Notes under the pieces: generated by a model
Told to the model about the DNA's origin: nothing
What the model saw: the letters and a program-made list of their open reading frames with translations, nothing else
Database searches by the model: none
Made by a program: the position numbers and the translations under genes
Shown: one piece after another, positions 1-7,903 of the stretch
Position numbering within the stretch: position 1 is the first letter of the stretch
Layout of the letters: each line of letters opens with the position of its first letter
NCBI GenBank assembly: GCA_050053515.1
Contig: JASFTQ010000145.1
Location: 1-11,086 of the forward strand
Origin: G020354645 sp050053515
GTDB taxonomy: Bacteria; Desulfobacterota; Desulfobacteria; Desulfobacterales; G020354645
Reading direction: 5' to 3'
DNA length: 11,086 bases

Positions 1-2853
1 ATTCTGCCGGCCAAAGAGGCCATTCTAAAGAAGGAATGGCGTGTTGAAATAATAAGCCGGATCAGAAAACAGGTCTCCAAACTTGGCTTACCCGCCGGTC
101 GGGTCCGCCAACTCGTTGATCGCATCAGGAACGAAGGGGTGTTCCCGGGGGTGGAGGGTCTCATATCGCTGATTTATCCGGGGCTGGACACGGTATTTGA
201 TTACGCCCCCGCCAAGACCGTTTTCATCCAGATCGAACCTGAGGCACTTCACGCGGCGGCGAAGGAATTCGAGAAACAAGCCGAGGATTACTACCTGGCG
301 TCGGTCAACGAAGGACAACTGTGTGCAGAGCCTGAATCACTCTATCTATCGTGGCCGGAAATCCAGAGGATACTCCGACAGCGCAGTACCGTAACCGTGA
401 ATTCACTGCCTGTAATGAAAAACACCGGAAATGACAACTATGCGCCTGCCCGGTATCACTTCCGAATTAAAGATAATTTTGAGATCAGCGCAGCACTGGG
501 TCGCCCTCAAGGCAAAACCCATATTCTTTTGCCGCTTGTCGACTGGATCAAGGATAATCAACGTCAGGGGTTAACCGTCCTGCTTGTCTGTCGTTCCAGA
601 AACCAGGCCGGCAGGCTTGAGGTGCTTTTTGAGCCCTATGGTATTCGCCCCCGGCGCATTCAAGGTTGTCCGGATCTTAAAGAAAGTAAAGGTTTTGTTT
701 ACCTTAGTATAGGAACAGTCTCCCCGGGTTTCGTCTGGCCGGAAGAGTTGCTGGCGATCATTACCGATGAAGAAGTATTCGGTACCAGGGGCCGTCGGCG
801 ACCGCATGGAGCAATAAGGGCCCGAACTGAGTTGCTCGTTTTCGAGGAACTGAAAAAAGAGGATCTGGTTGTCCATGACGAACACGGCATTGGCCGCTAT
901 CAAGGCCTGGTGAAATTAAAAATAGAGGGTTCCACCAATGACTTTCTTTTAATCGTATACAAAGATGACGACCGACTCTATCTTCCCGTTGATCGCATGA
1001 ATGCGGTTGAGAAATACATAGGGGTGGACGGAATCACCCCGGCCTTGGACAAACTTGGCGGACGCTCTTGGTCGCGGGTCAAAGCCAGAGTCAAAAAATC
1101 TGCGGAAAGGATCGCCGGGGAGCTTCTCAAGCTGTATGCCGCCCGCAAAGTCGATAAGGGTTTCACCTTTAATACCGCCGATGAATATTTTCGAGACTTT
1201 GAAGCGGGTTTTTCATATGAAGAAACCGCCGACCAGAGACAGGCTATCGATGATGTTTTGAGCGACATGGAAAATCCGATCCCTATGGACCGGTTGATCT
1301 GTGGAGATGTCGGGTATGGTAAAACAGAAGTCGCCTTGCGGGCTTCCTTTGTGGCGGTCAATAACGGCAAACAAGTTGCCGTGCTCGTACCGACAACCGT
1401 TCTGGCCGAACAACACTTTATGACATTTAGCGAACGCTTTCAACGTTATCCGGTCAACATCGCTTGTTTGAGCAGATTCCGCACAACAGCCGAACAACGT
1501 GCAATCCTCAAAGATCTTCACAGTGGAAAATCAGACATTATTGTGGGAACCCACAGACTCCTCTCAAAGGATGTTCTCTTCAAGGATCTCGGGCTTTTGG
1601 TCCTTGATGAAGAACAACGGTTCGGTGTCAGGCATAAAGAAAAATTAAAAAGGCTCAGGCAGAACATCGATGTTCTGACGTTAACCGCAACACCCATACC
1701 CAGGACACTTCATATAAGTTTAATGGGGATACGTGACATTAGCATCATTTCAACACCCCCTGAATATCGTCGGGCGATTATCACGTATATTTCTGAATTA
1801 AACGATGTTGTGGTTACGGATGCCATCCGCAAAGAATTGAAAAGAAAGGGACAAATCTTTTTTGTTCACAATAACATCCATACGATCGAAAACTACGCCG
1901 ACAAATTGCAGAAACTGGTGCCCGAGGCTCGACTGGCGGTTGCCCATGGTCGTCTCAGCGAGGAAGCCTTGGAAAATGTGATGATTCGATTTATCAATAA
2001 AGATATCGATATGCTGGTATGTACCACCATTATCGAATCAGGGCTCGATATACCATCGGCCAATACCATACTCGTTAATCGCGCGGATAAATTCGGTCTG
2101 GCCCAGATGTACCAGCTGCGGGGTCGGGTGGGACGGTCCGACGAGCAGGCTTACGCCTATCTGTTTATTCCCAGAAAATCTGATTTGGGCAAAGATGCCC
2201 AGAAACGCTTAAAAGTATTAATGGAGTACAGTGATTTGGGATCCGGCTTTCAAATTGCAATGAGTGATTTGAAGATCCGCGGTGGTGGCACCTTGTTGGG
2301 CGTTTCCCAATCCGGTCACATCGCAGCAGTGGGATACGACATGTTTTTGAAGCTCATGGAGACTACCATCGCCGAGATGAAAGGAAAACCGCTGCGGGAG
2401 GTCCTGGATCCGGAAATTAACCTCGACCTGTCCGTTTTTATCCCGGAGTCCTATATCCCTGATATCGATCAGCGTTTGTCGGCGTATCGACGCATCGCGA
2501 AGATGAAATCCCTCAGCGAGCTCAAAGCGTTTGAAACCGAATTGATTGATCGTTTTGGCAAATTGCCGGCTGAGGCAACGAACCTTTTTATAAAGGTCAT
2601 GATCAAAATATTATCCCTGAAGGCGGGGATTAAGCGTCTGGATCTAAAAGGAACCAGACTTTCGCTTTATTTTTCACCGGCGCACCAGAAGCGACCGATG
2701 GGACTCGCTGATATGATTGCCGACAACCCTAAGCGATATAATTTTTCGTCGGAACGGGTCTTTAAGGCCAAACTGCACAAGAGTCCTAAAGCCGACCGGC
2801 CGCGTCAGATCAAAAACATCTTGAAAGAAATAGCCCGGCATGTTAACAATTAA
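1..2853 (+). CDS. mfd: Transcription-repair coupling factor Mfd (5' end missing)
   Basis: Mfd is a cytoplasmic ATP-driven DNA translocase. It removes RNA polymerase stalled at lesions and recruits UvrA for nucleotide excision repair. The frame is open from base 1 with no start, so about 200 N-terminal residues lie upstream (the E. coli protein has 1148; 950 are visible). Numbering from base 1: the UvrB-like module covers about residues 1-130, and the RNA-polymerase-interacting CarD-like domain about 283-350 (VVHDEHGIGRY). The helicase domains carry Walker A GDVGYGKT (435-442), DEEQ (536-539), the TATPIPRTLH segment and RGRVGRS (707-713). The translocation motif IRGGGTLLG lies near 759-767, followed by QSGHIAAVG. 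The C-terminal TRCF domain runs from about 806 to the end. All catalytic motifs are intact. A GTG at 139 is internal and not the true start. The next gene begins 167 bp downstream. Confidence 0.97.
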   Translation: MLPAKEAILKKEWRVEIISRIRKQVSKLGLPAGRVRQLVDRIRNEGVFPGVEGLISLIYPGLDTVFDYAPAKTVFIQIEPEALHAAAKEFEKQAEDYYLASVNEGQLCAEPESLYLSWPEIQRILRQRSTVTVNSLPVMKNTGNDNYAPARYHFRIKDNFEISAALGRPQGKTHILLPLVDWIKDNQRQGLTVLLVCRSRNQAGRLEVLFEPYGIRPRRIQGCPDLKESKGFVYLSIGTVSPGFVWPEELLAIITDEEVFGTRGRRRPHGAIRARTELLVFEELKKEDLVVHDEHGIGRYQGLVKLKIEGSTNDFLLIVYKDDDRLYLPVDRMNAVEKYIGVDGITPALDKLGGRSWSRVKARVKKSAERIAGELLKLYAARKVDKGFTFNTADEYFRDFEAGFSYEETADQRQAIDDVLSDMENPIPMDRLICGDVGYGKTEVALRASFVAVNNGKQVAVLVPTTVLAEQHFMTFSERFQRYPVNIACLSRFRTTAEQRAILKDLHSGKSDIIVGTHRLLSKDVLFKDLGLLVLDEEQRFGVRHKEKLKRLRQNIDVLTLTATPIPRTLHISLMGIRDISIISTPPEYRRAIITYISELNDVVVTDAIRKELKRKGQIFFVHNNIHTIENYADKLQKLVPEARLAVAHGRLSEEALENVMIRFINKDIDMLVCTTIIESGLDIPSANTILVNRADKFGLAQMYQLRGRVGRSDEQAYAYLFIPRKSDLGKDAQKRLKVLMEYSDLGSGFQIAMSDLKIRGGGTLLGVSQSGHIAAVGYDMFLKLMETTIAEMKGKPLREVLDPEINLDLSVFIPESYIPDIDQRLSAYRRIAKMKSLSELKAFETELIDRFGKLPAEATNLFIKVMIKILSLKAGIKRLDLKGTRLSLYFSPAHQKRPMGLADMIADNPKRYNFSSERVFKAKLHKSPKADRPRQIKNILKEIARHVNN

Positions 2854-3020
2854 TATTTTAACGTCTGCATGGACACCGGAAGCATCCCTGAAATAACCCA
2901 CTATTTGACCGAAAGTCGAGGGTGCGCCATACCCAATTTGTTTACGCTCAATTAGGGGAACAGATTGTTTGCGATAACCGGTGCGTCCCGCAATTTATGG
3001 TATCAGCCGGATTTTGGGAA

Positions 3021-3710
3021 ATGAAAAAAACAACCCTTTTGCCGAAATGGATAACCCTCTTGCTGGCGGCAGCGGTTCTGGCCGGATGTCCCGGTTCCCA
3101 AAGCGACAATCAAGATGAGTTTCTCATCCGGGTCGGAGATCGCGTCGTGACAGTGCTCGATTTCAACAAGGCTTTTGAAATTGCTAAAACGGCTTATTCA
3201 CACAACATTATGCAAAATTCCCAGGCCCTGAAAGAGGCGCAGATCCGACTGCTGAATCAAATGACCGAGGAACTGATCCTTTTAGAGAGAGCCCAAGAGC
3301 TCAACATAAGTATCTCCGATCAAGAGGTTGAGGATATGATTGCTCAAATAAAAAGTGATTACCCTGATGATGTCTTTGATCAAATTTTACTCGAATATGC
3401 TGTTTCTTACCAAACATGGAAACAGGGATTGAAAACACGCCTGCTCATGGAAAAATTGGTTGAGCAAGAGCTAAAAGATCAAATCGTAATTACGGCAGAG
3501 GATATCGAGAAGTATTATGAACAGAATTACCAAGGCGACGGGCTCCAGCCGGAATTTGCAGCAAAATCCAAAGACATCGACGAGATGATCATTTTGCATT
3601 TGCGCAGAAAGAAGACAGAGAAAGCATACAGAACCTGGTTAGAAAAAATTCAAAAAAAGTACAAGATCGAAATCAATAAGAAGCAGTGGGATAATATAAT
3701 CTCGTCCTGA
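3021..3710 (+). CDS. SurA N-terminal-domain lipoprotein without a PPIase domain
   Basis: This 229-residue protein is probably an envelope chaperone-like lipoprotein. The start at ATG 3021 is chosen because it opens a textbook lipoprotein signal: MKK, a hydrophobic stretch, then the lipobox LAGC with Cys at residue 23. The same frame extends up to GTG 2922, but that would bury the signal peptide; the Shine-Dalgarno sequence is weak (GGGA just upstream). After the Cys comes a short polar linker, then a mostly helical, charged region resembling the SurA/PrsA/trigger-factor-like N-terminal chaperone fold (a segment like LLNQMTEELILLERAQEL, then ISDQEVEDMI). No parvulin domain follows; the chain ends in a basic helix (YRTWLEKIQKKYKIEI) like the C-terminal helix of SurA. 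It lies 9 bp before surA, so the two are probably co-transcribed and work together. The family assignment is an inference from sequence pattern; the exact role is unknown. Confidence 0.8.
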   Translation: MKKTTLLPKWITLLLAAAVLAGCPGSQSDNQDEFLIRVGDRVVTVLDFNKAFEIAKTAYSHNIMQNSQALKEAQIRLLNQMTEELILLERAQELNISISDQEVEDMIAQIKSDYPDDVFDQILLEYAVSYQTWKQGLKTRLLMEKLVEQELKDQIVITAEDIEKYYEQNYQGDGLQPEFAAKSKDIDEMIILHLRRKKTEKAYRTWLEKIQKKYKIEINKKQWDNIISS

Positions 3711-3719
3711 CACCCGGAG

Positions 3720-4757
3720 ATGACATTTTTATTAAGACACAAGCCAGTGGATGCAAAACACTGCAAGCAGCGGGTCCGTTCGGTGAAATGGGTCACACTG
3801 GCGGGATGCTTTTTCATCATTGGCCCCGTTTTAATAAGCCAAACCTTCGGGGCCGAGGTCGTGGACCGCATCGTCGCAGTGGTCAATAACGAAATTATTT
3901 CACTCTATGAACTCAACCAACTCACAAAACCCTTCATCGAAAGGATCAAACAGGCGAACCTTGCTATTGAAAGAGAACGCAAGGAAATTTTTGAAGTAAG
4001 GCGCCAAATTCTAAACAAATTAATTGATGATAAGCTTGCCGATCAAGAGCTAAAACGACATAACATTACGGTAAGCGCAAAAGAAATAGACAGTGCTCTT
4101 GAAAGTATAAAGCAGAGGGCCCTGGTAACCGATGAGGAGTTAAGAGCTGAACTGGCTTCCCAGGGTTTGACCATGGAAGAATATCGAAGCCGCACCAAGG
4201 AACAGTTGCTCAGAAGTAAACTGATCAATCTCGAGGTGAGATCCAAGATCGTCGTCAACCAGGAGGATGTCAAAGATTATTATGAAAAAAACAAGCAAGT
4301 CTACGCGGGCGAGAAAAAATATCATCTCCGCAATATCATCATGCCGCTATCCCCCTTGACCAGTGATGAAGAGAAACGGAGGCGGCTGATCAAAATGGAA
4401 AATGTTTTGGAGCAATTACGGCAGGGGCAAGACTTTGTGGCGATGGCCAGAAAATACTCGCAGTCATCAATTGCCGCCGAAGGGGGTGATTTAGGGTTTT
4501 TCCGGCTCGATGAGCTCTCCCGCGAGCTGAGATCAGCGATAGCAAAACTCAGGGCCGGGGAGTTCACCGGGGTTATTGAAACCGAAATGGGATTTCAGAT
4601 TCTGTTTGTGGAGGAGGTGCGGGAAAAACCGGGTAAATCACTGAAAGAGGCAACACCCGAAATAACGCACAAGCTGTACAGCGAAATTGTTAACGAAAAA
4701 TATCGATCGTGGCTTGAGAATCTTCGCGCGCGATCGCATATCAAGATCATCATGTAA
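3720..4757 (+). CDS. surA: Periplasmic chaperone SurA-like, one parvulin domain
   Basis: SurA-type proteins escort unfolded outer-membrane proteins through the periplasm. This one has 345 residues. A basic n-region leads to a hydrophobic segment at about 25-42, with likely signal peptidase cleavage near SQTFGA/EVVDR (residue 45). The SurA_N chaperone domain spans about 46-180 (VVDRIVAVVNNEIISLYEL is typical) and a single parvulin-type rotamase domain about 200-300 (FVAMARKYSQS, GGDLGF, then a C-terminal helix). E. coli SurA has two parvulin domains in 428 residues. Two histidines usual in parvulin domains appear replaced: Asn205 in LRNIIMP where SHILIP is usual, and Gln293 in MGFQILFV where GFHILKV is usual. 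Prolyl isomerase activity is therefore doubtful. The ATG at 3720 has GGAG only 1 bp upstream; a GTG at 3783 would give a shorter signal peptide and is possible. Confidence 0.9.
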   Translation: MTFLLRHKPVDAKHCKQRVRSVKWVTLAGCFFIIGPVLISQTFGAEVVDRIVAVVNNEIISLYELNQLTKPFIERIKQANLAIERERKEIFEVRRQILNKLIDDKLADQELKRHNITVSAKEIDSALESIKQRALVTDEELRAELASQGLTMEEYRSRTKEQLLRSKLINLEVRSKIVVNQEDVKDYYEKNKQVYAGEKKYHLRNIIMPLSPLTSDEEKRRRLIKMENVLEQLRQGQDFVAMARKYSQSSIAAEGGDLGFFRLDELSRELRSAIAKLRAGEFTGVIETEMGFQILFVEEVREKPGKSLKEATPEITHKLYSEIVNEKYRSWLENLRARSHIKIIM

Positions 4758-4763
4758 AGTGAT

Positions 4764-4837
4764 CGTCAAAATAATATTCCGATTACCCCCTGCCCGCACC
4801 TCTTCATTCTGCTTTATTTCGGAATATAATTTTGACG
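4764..4837. repeat. 19-bp inverted repeat between surA and rodZ, possible operator
   Basis: The arms are 4764-4782 (CGTCAAAATAATATTCCGA) and 4819-4837. They are complementary at 18 of 19 positions, with the single mismatch at the ninth base, and are separated by 36 bp. The right arm contains a perfect TATAAT (4825-4830). A second TATAAT lies at 4843-4848, 38 bp before the rodZ ATG. Neither hexamer has a good -35 at the right spacing, so the promoter is only possible. The stem is AT-rich and has no U-run after it, so a Rho-independent terminator is unlikely. A protein-binding operator or the ends of a degraded small element are both possible. Confidence 0.6.
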
Positions 4838-4885
4838 TCCGCTATAATTGGCGAAATCTTAATTAACCTTACACTTTCCAATAAA

Positions 4886-5647
4886 ATGTCAACAGTTACC
4901 GATAAAGCTACGCTATCCTTTGGTCGATATCTGCAGGCCGTTCGACTGGAAAAAGGGATCAGTCTCGAGGTGGTCTCAAAGGAGACCAGGATCAGGAAGG
5001 ACGTACTGGCGCTGATTGAAGAAGAAAACCACAACAGACTGCCGGATGAAGCCTTTGTTCGAGGGTTTATTCGTGCCTACGCAAAAGCAATCGGTGCAGA
5101 CGGTGATGAAGCCGTTCGACGATATGATTCACGGCTGCAGGTTATCCGGAAAATTGTTCAATCGGAAACTGATTTAACGCAATCCAGAAAACGGTTTTGG
5201 CCCCGCCTGCTGCTTTCCCTAGGGACTTTATTGTGCTTAATCTTCTTATCTGTTTTGGGAGTTTCAATTTTCCTCAAACCATCGACCAACGGCGAACAGG
5301 TAAAGACTCAAGTGGTGCGGCAACAGGCTCAAAAAAATAGTATCGAAAGTACCCCTGATTCTGTTTCGCCGCCGCTCATTCGCGAAGAGCAGGCAGCGGC
5401 CGAAAGTGTTCGGGAAAAATTGGTACTTAAAATAAAAGCCACTGAAGAAACGTGGATGAAAGTCGTCATTGATTATCAGGAACACAGAGAATTCCGCCTG
5501 AACCCGGGCGATCGCATCGAACTTGAAGCAAGCAACGCGTACAACCTCCTGATCGGCAATGCCGGAGGGGTTCAACTGATACTCAATGACAACCCGCTTG
5601 AGGTGGAAGGTAAAAGCGGCCAGGTGGTTACGGTTCAAATTCCATGA
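4886..5647 (+). CDS. rodZ: RodZ-like cytoskeletal membrane protein
   Basis: RodZ links the MreB cytoskeleton to the wall-building machinery and helps set rod shape. This 253-residue protein has the family order. A cytoplasmic Cro/C1-type helix-turn-helix domain lies at about 10-75 (FGRYLQAVRLEKGISLEVVS, then RIRKDVLALIEEEN and the conserved LPDEAFVRGFIRAYAKAIG). A basic stretch RKRFW is followed by one transmembrane helix at about 106-130. A polar, low-complexity periplasmic linker (about 131-175) leads to a C-terminal beta-rich DUF4115-type domain (about 178-252, with LNPGDRIEL). The ATG at 4886 is chosen because it gives the normal RodZ N-terminus; a TTG at 4832 would add 18 residues not typical of the family. 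No clear Shine-Dalgarno sequence precedes either start, which is odd among these genes. It sits 128 bp after surA and 91 bp before mgtE. Confidence 0.9.
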   Translation: MSTVTDKATLSFGRYLQAVRLEKGISLEVVSKETRIRKDVLALIEEENHNRLPDEAFVRGFIRAYAKAIGADGDEAVRRYDSRLQVIRKIVQSETDLTQSRKRFWPRLLLSLGTLLCLIFLSVLGVSIFLKPSTNGEQVKTQVVRQQAQKNSIESTPDSVSPPLIREEQAAAESVREKLVLKIKATEETWMKVVIDYQEHREFRLNPGDRIELEASNAYNLLIGNAGGVQLILNDNPLEVEGKSGQVVTVQIP

Positions 5648-5663
5648 TACCGTAATGTCCACC
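5623..5663 (+). terminator. Hairpin spanning the rodZ stop codon
   Basis: GGTGG plus TTACGGT (5623-5634) can pair with ACCGTAA (5649-5655) and CCACC (5659-5663), giving a 12-bp stem with a 3-base bulge (5656-5658). The rodZ TGA falls in the loop. A short T-run (CCTTTTT) follows about 9 bases later, so this could be a weak terminator or a mere RNA fold. The distance to the T-run argues against a classical Rho-independent terminator. Confidence 0.3.
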
Positions 5664-5738
5664 CGGGAATAGACCTTTTTCCGACGGCCCGCCTTATTTT
5701 TAATTTTCGGATGGCACCCATTAAGGGGAACGTTCATA

Positions 5739-7094
5739 ATGATACACCAAGACCCCGGCAAAATACTCCTCGACAGCACCAAGAGACTGCTGAGACGCGA
5801 CGCCAAACGTCATCTCAAGAAAATCGTCAACAAGACCCATGCCGCTGATTTATCGGTCGTGTTTCGTTCGCTGTCTGTGTCCGAACAGCATCATCTATTC
5901 AGCCTAATTGAGGATAAAGAGCAGAAAGGTGTTCTTTTCAGTGAACTCGAAGAAGATATCCTTGTGAATTTGGTCGAAAAATTGCCGCTGGAAGAAATTG
6001 TTGAAATCCTCGAGACTATGCCCACGGATGATGTTGCTGATTTGCTGGGACATTTACCCGAGGAAAAAGCCGCTGTCATTCTCAAAAAAATGAAAATAGA
6101 GGGATCAAATGAAGTTGCAGACCTGCTTAATTATGAGGATGACACTGCCGGCGGTATTATGATTCCTGATTTTATCGCATTGCGGGAGGACACGACCGCG
6201 GCCGAGGCCATTGCGTCCCTGCAGAAAGAGCATCAGGATGTAGAGATGCCGTTTTATCTTTATGTGATCGACGAATACGGTAAACTGGTCGGTGTCAGTT
6301 CCCTGAGACAACTCGTGGTGGTGCCGCCCAAAACCCCGCTGAAGGAATTTATGACCACGGATGTTTTTTCCGTGCGAACGGATATGGATCAGGAAGAGGT
6401 TGCTAAAATTGTTGCCCGTTACGATATTTTGGCGGTGCCGGTTGTCGATGATACGCATCGTCTGGTGGGGATTGTTACCGTGGATGACGTAATTGACATC
6501 TTCAGAAAGGAAGCCACCGAAGATATTTTGCGTATGGCGGGTGCCGGTGAAGAATTTGTTGAAACCAAGTCGATCTTGAAAAGCACCCGAATTCGTCTGC
6601 CCTGGCTATTTGCAAGTTGCGCGGGCGGTATCATCGCCTTTTTTGTTATCAACCACTTTGAATTAAGTTTAAACAAATTTGTCTATTTGGCAGCCTTCAT
6701 TCCGGTGATCATGGGCATGGGCGGGAATATCGGCATGCAATCGTCCACTATTGTTGTCCGGGGCTTGGCGACAGGCCGTTTGAGCATCCATGATATCTGG
6801 ACGGTTGTGTTTAAGGAACTCGCCATCGGTTGTATTTTAGGCGTGGTTTACGGCTCGCTGATCGGATCAGTGGCCCAATTTCGTTTTACTAAAGGGCTGC
6901 TTGCCCTGGCGGTGGGACTTGCTGTTATCTCTTCCATGGCGATTGCCGCTTTGGTGGGTTCATTGATTCCGATGGCATTTGCCCGGATACACATCGATCC
7001 GGCCGTTGCTACCGGCCCTTTCGTCACTACGGCGATGGACATTATCAGCGTCTTTTTCTACTTCACGATTGCCACAGCTCTTCTGGGTATATGA
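5739..7094 (+). CDS. mgtE: Magnesium channel/transporter MgtE
   Basis: MgtE is an inner-membrane homodimeric Mg2+ channel gated by cytoplasmic Mg2+ binding. The protein has 451 residues, the normal family length. The N-terminal helical MgtE_N domain spans about 30-135 (LPLEEIVEILETMPTDDVAD, then HLPEEKAAVILKKM). The CBS pair spans about 138-262 (TAGGIMIPDF, YLYVIDEYGKLVGVSSLR, LAVPVVDDTHRLVGIVTVDD). A connecting helix follows, then about five membrane segments from residue 286 to 451. Conserved membrane motifs are present: PVIMGMGGNIGMQSSTIVVR and IDPAVATGPFVTTAMD, with Asp434 in the position of the pore aspartate. The ATG at 5739 has a good Shine-Dalgarno sequence (AGGGGAA, about 9 bp upstream). 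The stop codon precedes the recO start by 4 bp, which suggests translational coupling. No Mg2+ riboswitch is visible in the 91-bp leader. Confidence 0.96.
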   Translation: MIHQDPGKILLDSTKRLLRRDAKRHLKKIVNKTHAADLSVVFRSLSVSEQHHLFSLIEDKEQKGVLFSELEEDILVNLVEKLPLEEIVEILETMPTDDVADLLGHLPEEKAAVILKKMKIEGSNEVADLLNYEDDTAGGIMIPDFIALREDTTAAEAIASLQKEHQDVEMPFYLYVIDEYGKLVGVSSLRQLVVVPPKTPLKEFMTTDVFSVRTDMDQEEVAKIVARYDILAVPVVDDTHRLVGIVTVDDVIDIFRKEATEDILRMAGAGEEFVETKSILKSTRIRLPWLFASCAGGIIAFFVINHFELSLNKFVYLAAFIPVIMGMGGNIGMQSSTIVVRGLATGRLSIHDIWTVVFKELAIGCILGVVYGSLIGSVAQFRFTKGLLALAVGLAVISSMAIAALVGSLIPMAFARIHIDPAVATGPFVTTAMDIISVFFYFTIATALLGI

Positions 7095-7098
7095 ACCC

Positions 7099-7866
7099 AT
7101 GCCAAACTTTTCAACGCCCGCCATTTTGTTGCGACGTATTAATTTTGGCGACTATGACCTTATCATCACCTTCTTTACACTGCAAATAGGCAAACTCACC
7201 GTAATCGCAAAGTCTGCTAAAAAAAGTACCAAACGATTCTTTGGTATACTTGAGCTATTTTCTGTTCTGGAAATTGTCGTTGCAGGGGGTGGTCAAAAAG
7301 GGCTGCCGGTGCTGCAGGAAGCGGCCTTAAAACAACCGTTTGCCAACATAAGGGCCGATATAACAAAGACCGGATACGCCAGTTATTGGGCCGAGTTGAT
7401 CGATGTTTGGCTAGAGGATGGTGTCAAACAAGTCGATTTGTTTCGACTGTTTCAACATGTTCTTGAACAACTTGATCACGGAAACGTTACGGATGCCGCG
7501 GCAAGTATTTTGTTTCAAATGCGCTTTACCCAGCTATCCGGCCACAGTCCCAATCTGAGGCAGTGCTCTGTTTGCCGCACACCGCTGGAAAATATCGAAA
7601 CCGACAAGGTTCTGTTTAATCCCAAGCGCGGAGGGCTTGTGTGCCAAAACTGCGACCGTCGCTCTGAGGGTCATCTGTCCCTTTCAAAAGGCACGGTTAA
7701 ACAGCTTTTATGGGTCGAAAAGGGGGACCTCACGCAGGCAGGCAGAATCAGATTTACGCCCCAGGCTTTGAACGAAGGCTTGCAATTGTTGGAGGCCTTT
7801 GTTCCCTATCATTTGGGCAAGGAGCCGCGAAGCCTAAAATTCTTGCGAGATATAAGGCAGGATTAG
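7099..7866 (+). CDS. recO: DNA repair protein RecO
   Basis: RecO works with RecR (and RecF) to load RecA onto SSB-coated gaps and anneals single strands. The protein has 255 residues, normal for the family. The N-terminal OB-fold spans about 1-80 (STPAILLRRINFGDYDLIITFFT, with the typical GKLTVIAKSAKKSTKRF). A helical domain follows. A four-cysteine zinc finger carries Cys156-x2-Cys159 and Cys182-x2-Cys185, with the intervening FNPKRGGLVC. The ATG at 7099 is 4 bp after the mgtE stop and gives the standard RecO N-terminus. The same frame is open further upstream inside mgtE, but those residues are mgtE shadow. The Shine-Dalgarno is weak, consistent with coupling to mgtE. The 37-bp gap to the next kinase gene suggests the operon continues. 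Confidence 0.95.
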   Translation: MPNFSTPAILLRRINFGDYDLIITFFTLQIGKLTVIAKSAKKSTKRFFGILELFSVLEIVVAGGGQKGLPVLQEAALKQPFANIRADITKTGYASYWAELIDVWLEDGVKQVDLFRLFQHVLEQLDHGNVTDAAASILFQMRFTQLSGHSPNLRQCSVCRTPLENIETDKVLFNPKRGGLVCQNCDRRSEGHLSLSKGTVKQLLWVEKGDLTQAGRIRFTPQALNEGLQLLEAFVPYHLGKEPRSLKFLRDIRQD

Positions 7867-7903
7867 TTCAAAGTTCTGCGATCAACGTTCAGGGTTAAAA
7901 ACC

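Noticed and set aside
2922..3020. GTG-initiated 33-residue N-terminal extension of the SurA_N lipoprotein
   Set aside because: It would place the signal peptide and lipobox internally; ATG 3021 gives a standard lipoprotein start.
5264..5806. 180-codon minus-strand frame over rodZ and the rodZ-mgtE gap
   Set aside because: It is antisense to a well supported gene, shows no domain and has no ribosome site.
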